From NCBI GenBank assembly GCA_002414905.1, contig DIAY01000009.1, positions 1 to 17,668 on the forward strand: a DNA stretch of 17,668 nucleotides, written 5' to 3'. Origin of the DNA: Holophagales bacterium UBA5066 (GTDB lineage Bacteria > Acidobacteriota > Thermoanaerobaculia > UBA5066). A program made the position numbers and the translations under genes. The notes under the pieces are model-generated. The model was given only the letters and a program-made list of their open reading frames with translations. It was not told where the DNA came from and did no database searches. Shown here piece after piece: positions 14,622 to 17,668 of this stretch (the first letter of the stretch is position 1; every line of letters begins with the position of its first letter).

Positions 14622-14704
14622 GAGTGATTCCGAATTCAGGATCTTATCAAGCGGCCCGATCGAAGATCTCCCCCGGGGCGCGCCGTCGTAAAGTCCCCAC
14701 CAGG
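14622..14704. promoter_or_regulatory. Divergent promoter region, PspA operon (-) versus desaturase (+)
   Basis: Only 83 bp separate the divergent starts, so promoters for both directions must lie here or overlap the genes. In the minus sense a TAAGAT hexamer (around 14643-14648) is a possible -10, but no matching -35 is evident. The segment includes a GATCGAAGATC inverted repeat (14659-14669), a candidate operator by symmetry only. The patch is AT-richer than its surroundings at 14628-14650. Confidence 0.45.
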
Positions 14705-15700
14705 ATGAAGGCCGGGCACTACCACCGTTCGATCGGCGACCTGAAAGGGCGACTCTCCGCCGCGGTGGCGCACGACGTCCTGAAAAGACTCCACGGGAAG
14801 GACCCCGTCCGCCATTTCGCCGTCGTCCTCCGGCAGGCGCTCGTCTTCGCGGGCGCCTTCGCCGCCGGCTGGGCGATCGAAAGCCTCTGGGTCCGGGTTC
14901 CGGCCGCGATCGTTCTCGGCTTCTGCGTCTTCGACGGGACGATCCTCCTTCACGAGATCGTCCACAGGGCCGTCTTCCGAACCGACCGGCCACGCGCCTA
15001 TCGCTTCCTCGGCCTCCTCTACGCCCTGCCGTCAGGGATCTCGCCGACGCAGTTCACCCGCTGGCACCTCGACCACCACGCCGAGCTCGGCTCCCCGCAG
15101 GACGATCCGAAGCGGGCGCATCTCTCCCCGAAGCGCAACTCGAGGTGGCTGAAGCTTCTCTACGCCACGCCGGCCCTCTTTCCCATCTACTTCCGGGCCG
15201 CCCGGCAGGAGACGGCCACCTACCCCACGCCGCTTCGGCGGACGATCGCCCTCGAGCGGCTCGCCGCCACCAGCCTCCACCTCGCCGTCGCGGCGGCGAT
15301 CGGACTCCTCGGCGGCTGGGAGCGGCTCGTCTGGCTCTGGGCCGTCCCGGTGTTTCTCGTCTTTCCCCCCGCCTTCACGCTGAACAGGCTCGGCCAGCAC
15401 TACGACGTCGTCCCGGGCGAGCCGGCGAAGTGGGGGACGCGAATGGCCCGGTCGCGCTTCTGGGACATCGTCTACCTCTGGTCGAGCTTCCACCTCGAGC
15501 ACCACTACTTCCCCGCCATCCCCTTCTACCGCCTCCCGGAGCTGAATGCCGCGCTGGTGCCGTTCTTCGAGCGGGAAGGGGTGCGGGAGAGACGCTACCG
15601 GGAGCTCCTGCTCGACTGGTTCGTGAGGAATCGGGCGCCCCACACGGACTGGAGCGACGCGGGCCCCGCGCACGACCCCGTCCCGCTCGACCGCGGGTAG
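14705..15700 (+). CDS. Fatty acid desaturase, membrane di-iron type
   Basis: This 331-aa integral membrane protein has the three histidine boxes of membrane desaturases (PF00487): H83-EIVH-87, H121-LDHH-125 and H263-LEHH-267. An extra His232 lies in GQHYD. These bind the di-iron centre that inserts double bonds into acyl chains or hydroxylates related lipids. Hydrophobic helices flank the boxes (about 40-80, 100-112, 150-163, 190-225). The ATG at 14705 has only a weak AGG in front. A longer upstream frame to 14624 would overlap the divergent promoter region and looks non-coding. Its exact lipid substrate (acyl-lipid, sphingolipid or carotenoid-like) is not decidable from the motifs. It is divergent from the PspA operon and 69 bp upstream of the sigma-54 activator gene on the same strand. 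Confidence 0.88.
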   Translation: MKAGHYHRSIGDLKGRLSAAVAHDVLKRLHGKDPVRHFAVVLRQALVFAGAFAAGWAIESLWVRVPAAIVLGFCVFDGTILLHEIVHRAVFRTDRPRAYRFLGLLYALPSGISPTQFTRWHLDHHAELGSPQDDPKRAHLSPKRNSRWLKLLYATPALFPIYFRAARQETATYPTPLRRTIALERLAATSLHLAVAAAIGLLGGWERLVWLWAVPVFLVFPPAFTLNRLGQHYDVVPGEPAKWGTRMARSRFWDIVYLWSSFHLEHHYFPAIPFYRLPELNAALVPFFEREGVRERRYRELLLDWFVRNRAPHTDWSDAGPAHDPVPLDRG

Positions 15701-15701
15701 C

Positions 15702-15720
15702 AGGCCCTCCGCCGGGGCCT
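15702..15720 (+). terminator. Short hairpin after the desaturase gene
   Basis: AGGCCC (15702-15707) and GGGCCT (15715-15720) form a 6-bp stem with a 7-nt loop immediately after the TAG stop. A pyrimidine-rich run without a real T-tract follows. It may be a weak terminator, but readthrough to the regulator gene is possible. Confidence 0.35.
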
Positions 15721-15744
15721 CGCCTCGCTCTCTTCGAGACACGG

Positions 15745-15756
15745 TTGTAATACAAT
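15745..15756 (+). promoter_or_regulatory. Candidate -10 and palindrome ahead of the sigma-54 activator gene
   Basis: An AT-rich island in GC-rich DNA contains the perfect palindrome TTGTAATACAA (15745-15755) and an overlapping TACAAT (15751-15756), a 5/6 match to the bacterial -10. A start about 7 nt past it would leave a leader of only ~7 nt before the ATG at 15770. That fits the absence of a ribosome site there. No good -35 is visible. Confidence 0.35.
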
Positions 15757-15769
15757 TGTCGGCCCCCTT

Positions 15770-17194
15770 ATGCCGGATAATCGCGGACACATCCTCGTCG
15801 TCGACGATGAGCCCTTCGCCAGGACCGTGGTCCGGCGGATGCTCGAGCTGGACGGCTGGTCGGTCCTCGAGGCCCGGACGACGAAGGAGGCTGGCGCGTT
15901 GCTCCTGCAGGAGCCCGAGCCGGTCGCGGTCCTCCTCGACGTCCTCCTGGAGGGGGAGAGCGGTCTCGAGTTCCTCGAACGCTCCCGGGAGGACGGGCTG
16001 CTCGTTCCCATCATCGTGATGACGTCGATGGAAGACGTCGAGACGGCCGTGCGGGCGATGAAGGGGGGCGCGTACGACTTCCTCGTCAAGCCGGTGACCC
16101 CCGAGAGGCTTCGCACCGCCATCCAGCACGCGGAGGAACGTCACGCCCTTCTCGACGAGAACCGCAACCTGCGGAAACGGGTTCGACTGGAGGCGTTCGG
16201 CCGGACCCTCGTCGGGGAGAGCCCGGCGATGAAGGCCCTCTTCGCGGAGATGGAGCGGGTGGTCGAGACGGACATCGCGGTTTGCCTCCTCGGGGAGACG
16301 GGCACCGGCAAGGAGCTCGTTGCGCGCTGGCTCCACGAGAGCGGACCGCAGGCCAAAGGCCCCTTCGTCGACATCAACTGCGCGGCCATACCGGAGACGC
16401 TCATCGAGAGCGAGCTCTTCGGGCACGAGAAGGGAGCCTTCACCGGCGCCGTCGGCCGCCACCGGGGCAAGCTCGAGCAGGCCGACGGGGGGACGCTCTT
16501 CCTCGACGAGCTCGGGGAGATGGCGCATTCGACGCAGGCCCGCCTCCTGCGCGTCCTCCAGGAGAAGACGCTCGTGAGGGTCGGCGGGAGCGAGACCGTG
16601 CGGTACAACGCTCGGCTCATCTCGGCGACCCAGCGCGACCTGAAGGCGGCCGTGCAGGAGGGGCGCTTTCGCGAGGACCTCTACTTCCGGGTCGTCGTCT
16701 ACCCCCTTCGACTCCCTCCGCTCCGGGAACGGACCGCGGACGTGCCTCTCCTGGTCCACCATTTCATCCGGGTCTTCCGGTCCACCACGGGACGCGCCGT
16801 GGAAGGGATCACCCCCGAGGCGCTCGTCGCGCTCGAAGCCTACGCGTGGCCGGGAAACGTCCGGGAGCTCCAGAACTCGGTCTTCCGCGCCGTCGTCTCG
16901 GCCCGCGGCCCGTTCCTGACGACGGCCGATTTCCCCGATCTCTCCCCCGACCGGGTCCCGCGCTATTTGCCCCGCCCCTACCCGGCCCGCACCGACGCGC
17001 CGGCGGCGCCGCCGGCGCCGACAATGGACACCTCCCCCCGGCTCGTCACGATGGAAGACCACGAGCGGGCCGCGATCCAGCAGGCGCTCGACGCCTCGAA
17101 CGGCAACGTGCGGGCTGCCGCCGATCGGCTCCGGGTCGCACGCTCGACGCTCTACCGGCGAATCCGGGCGCTGGGCCTCACCGCCGTCTCCTGA
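15770..17194 (+). CDS. NtrC-family sigma-54-dependent response regulator
   Basis: This 474-aa protein has the standard three-part layout. The receiver domain (about 7-120) has acidic pair Asp12/Asp13, phospho-acceptor Asp57, Thr85 and Lys107. The AAA+ sigma-54 interaction domain (about 147-375) has Walker A GETGTGKE (175-182), the GAFTGA loop (222-227) that touches sigma-54, Walker B GTLFLDE (241-247) and the WPGNVREL sensor-2 region (360-367). A Fis-type helix-turn-helix (about 430-470) includes NGNVRAAADRLRVARSTLYRR. All key residues are present, so it should be phosphorylation-responsive and active. No histidine kinase gene lies in the window, so it is orphan here. It follows the desaturase and lies about 1.1 kb from the PspA operon start, a candidate controller of either. 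The target is not shown by the sequence. Confidence 0.95.
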   Translation: MPDNRGHILVVDDEPFARTVVRRMLELDGWSVLEARTTKEAGALLLQEPEPVAVLLDVLLEGESGLEFLERSREDGLLVPIIVMTSMEDVETAVRAMKGGAYDFLVKPVTPERLRTAIQHAEERHALLDENRNLRKRVRLEAFGRTLVGESPAMKALFAEMERVVETDIAVCLLGETGTGKELVARWLHESGPQAKGPFVDINCAAIPETLIESELFGHEKGAFTGAVGRHRGKLEQADGGTLFLDELGEMAHSTQARLLRVLQEKTLVRVGGSETVRYNARLISATQRDLKAAVQEGRFREDLYFRVVVYPLRLPPLRERTADVPLLVHHFIRVFRSTTGRAVEGITPEALVALEAYAWPGNVRELQNSVFRAVVSARGPFLTTADFPDLSPDRVPRYLPRPYPARTDAPAAPPAPTMDTSPRLVTMEDHERAAIQQALDASNGNVRAAADRLRVARSTLYRRIRALGLTAVS

Positions 17195-17196
17195 CC

Positions 17197-17226
17197 GGCC
17201 CGGGCGCCGGGCGGCGCCCCGGGGCC
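17197..17226 (+). terminator. GC-rich hairpin after the response-regulator gene
   Basis: GGCCCGGGCGCC (17197-17208) pairs with GGCGCCCCGGGGCC (17213-17226), allowing a small bulge, across a 4-nt loop. It begins 2 nt after the TGA stop. The following GCTCTGCTACTCTCCTCC is pyrimidine-rich but has no uninterrupted T-run. It is a probable, imperfect intrinsic terminator. Confidence 0.5.
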
Positions 17227-17293
17227 GCTCTGCTACTCTCCTCCTTTGTTCGGGGCGGCTCTCCTGCGCCCGCTTCCCGACCTGAGGATGCCG

Positions 17294-17668
17294 ATGGCGA
17301 CCGAAGATTCGACCCCGCCCCAGACGCCGTTCCACGGCCTTTCGCCGGACGATCTCGTCCGCGCGTACCGCCTTGCGTTCACGTCCCGCCGCATCGACGA
17401 CCGGGAAATCCAGCTCAAGAGGCAGAACCGGATCTTCTTCCAGATCAGCGGCGCGGGGCACGAGGCGGTCCAGGTCGCCGCGGCCCTGCTGATGAAGCCG
17501 GGGATCGACTGGCTCTTCCCCTACTACCGGGACCGCGCCCTCTGCCTCGGGCTCGGCGTCACCCCCCTGGAGATGCTCCTCACGGCGGTTGGCGCGAAGG
17601 CGGGAGAGGCCTCGGCCGGACGCCAGATGCCCTCCCACTGGGGTTCGCGGCGGCTGAACATCTTCACG
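17294..17668 (+). CDS. 2-oxoacid dehydrogenase E1 component, N-terminal part (runs off the window)
   Basis: The first 125 codons read as a thiamine-diphosphate-dependent E1 alpha (dehydrogenase E1) domain. They contain SRRIDDREIQLKRQNRIFF, SGAGHEAVQVAAALLM, FPYYRDRALCLGLGVTPLEM and GRQMPSHWGSRRLNIF. This style is typical of branched-chain (2-oxoisovalerate) or related E1 enzymes. Some of these have the alpha and beta parts fused in one chain, but the window ends too early to tell. I chose the ATG at 17294 because GAGG (17284-17287) is 6 nt upstream. An ATG at 17288 abuts the GAGG and is less likely. It lies downstream of the regulator and a hairpin and is probably a separate housekeeping unit of central carbon or branched-chain amino-acid metabolism. 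Confidence 0.85.
   Translation, partial: MATEDSTPPQTPFHGLSPDDLVRAYRLAFTSRRIDDREIQLKRQNRIFFQISGAGHEAVQVAAALLMKPGIDWLFPYYRDRALCLGLGVTPLEMLLTAVGAKAGEASAGRQMPSHWGSRRLNIFT

Noticed and set aside
14639..14652. GG-N10-GC spacing resembling a sigma-54 promoter for the desaturase
   Set aside because: Only the invariant GG and GC match. The interior (ATCTTATCAA) differs from the consensus, and such spacing is frequent by chance in GC-rich DNA.
15032..17638. Very long open frame antisense to the desaturase and the response regulator
   Set aside because: Its product is an Arg/Glu/Gly/Pro-rich sequence without domains. The plus-strand genes have full catalytic motifs, so this is a GC-rich antisense shadow.
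1..17668. CRISPR arrays, tRNA or rRNA genes
   Set aside because: No regularly spaced short repeats, cloverleaf with CCA-type end, or rRNA core sequences were seen on either strand.

Overview
The window is GC-rich DNA from a Gram-negative bacterium. The Gram-negative call rests on an OmpA-type peptidoglycan-binding domain, a lipobox protein, PspA and a sigma-54 response regulator. Third codon positions are strongly G/C and GTG/TTG starts are frequent. The gene styles (fused-type 2-oxoacid dehydrogenase E1, AHSA1 plus RibD-like pair) would fit Acidobacteriota or a deltaproteobacterial/myxobacterial lineage, but nothing here fixes the phylum.

Layout. (1) 94-1614 (+) is a complete secreted class-C-type serine hydrolase. 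(2) 1331-1929 and 6789-7387 are a ~599-bp direct repeat, about 96% identical by eye. Each copy contains the 3' end of the hydrolase facing the 3' end of an AAA ATPase. The left copy belongs to the intact hydrolase and carries a broken ATPase tail. The right copy carries a broken hydrolase tail and belongs to the intact ATPase. (3) 1930-6788, between the repeats, is an accessory segment. It holds an 18-bp tandem repeat at the left breakpoint, a frameshifted lipoprotein, a small DUF6526-like membrane protein, an IS91-type transposase remnant, a frameshifted small secreted protein, an AHSA1/SRPBCC protein with a RibD/DHFR-like reductase, and an unknown bitopic membrane protein. (4) 14621-7092 (-) is a tightly packed seven-gene operon: unknown coiled-coil protein, PspA, an anchored ABC substrate-binding protein fused to an OmpA domain, permease, ABC ATPase, a two-helix membrane protein with coiled coils, and a classical AAA ATPase. 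(5) 14705-15700 (+) is a divergent fatty-acid desaturase, followed by an NtrC-type sigma-54 activator (15770-17194) and the start of a 2-oxoacid dehydrogenase E1 gene that leaves the window (17294 on).

How it may work together. PspA is a bacterial ESCRT-III-fold membrane-remodelling protein. Here it is co-transcribed with a Vps4-like classical AAA ATPase and with an ABC importer. The importer's binding protein is anchored in the inner membrane and also carries a peptidoglycan-binding domain. The operon therefore looks like an envelope-maintenance or stress machine that links periplasmic ligand sensing or import, the cell wall and membrane repair. This is an inference from domains and gene order. 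The divergent desaturase (membrane fluidity) and the adjacent sigma-54 activator would fit the same theme. The system is the most interesting content of the window, and the repeat-flanked accessory segment is the second.
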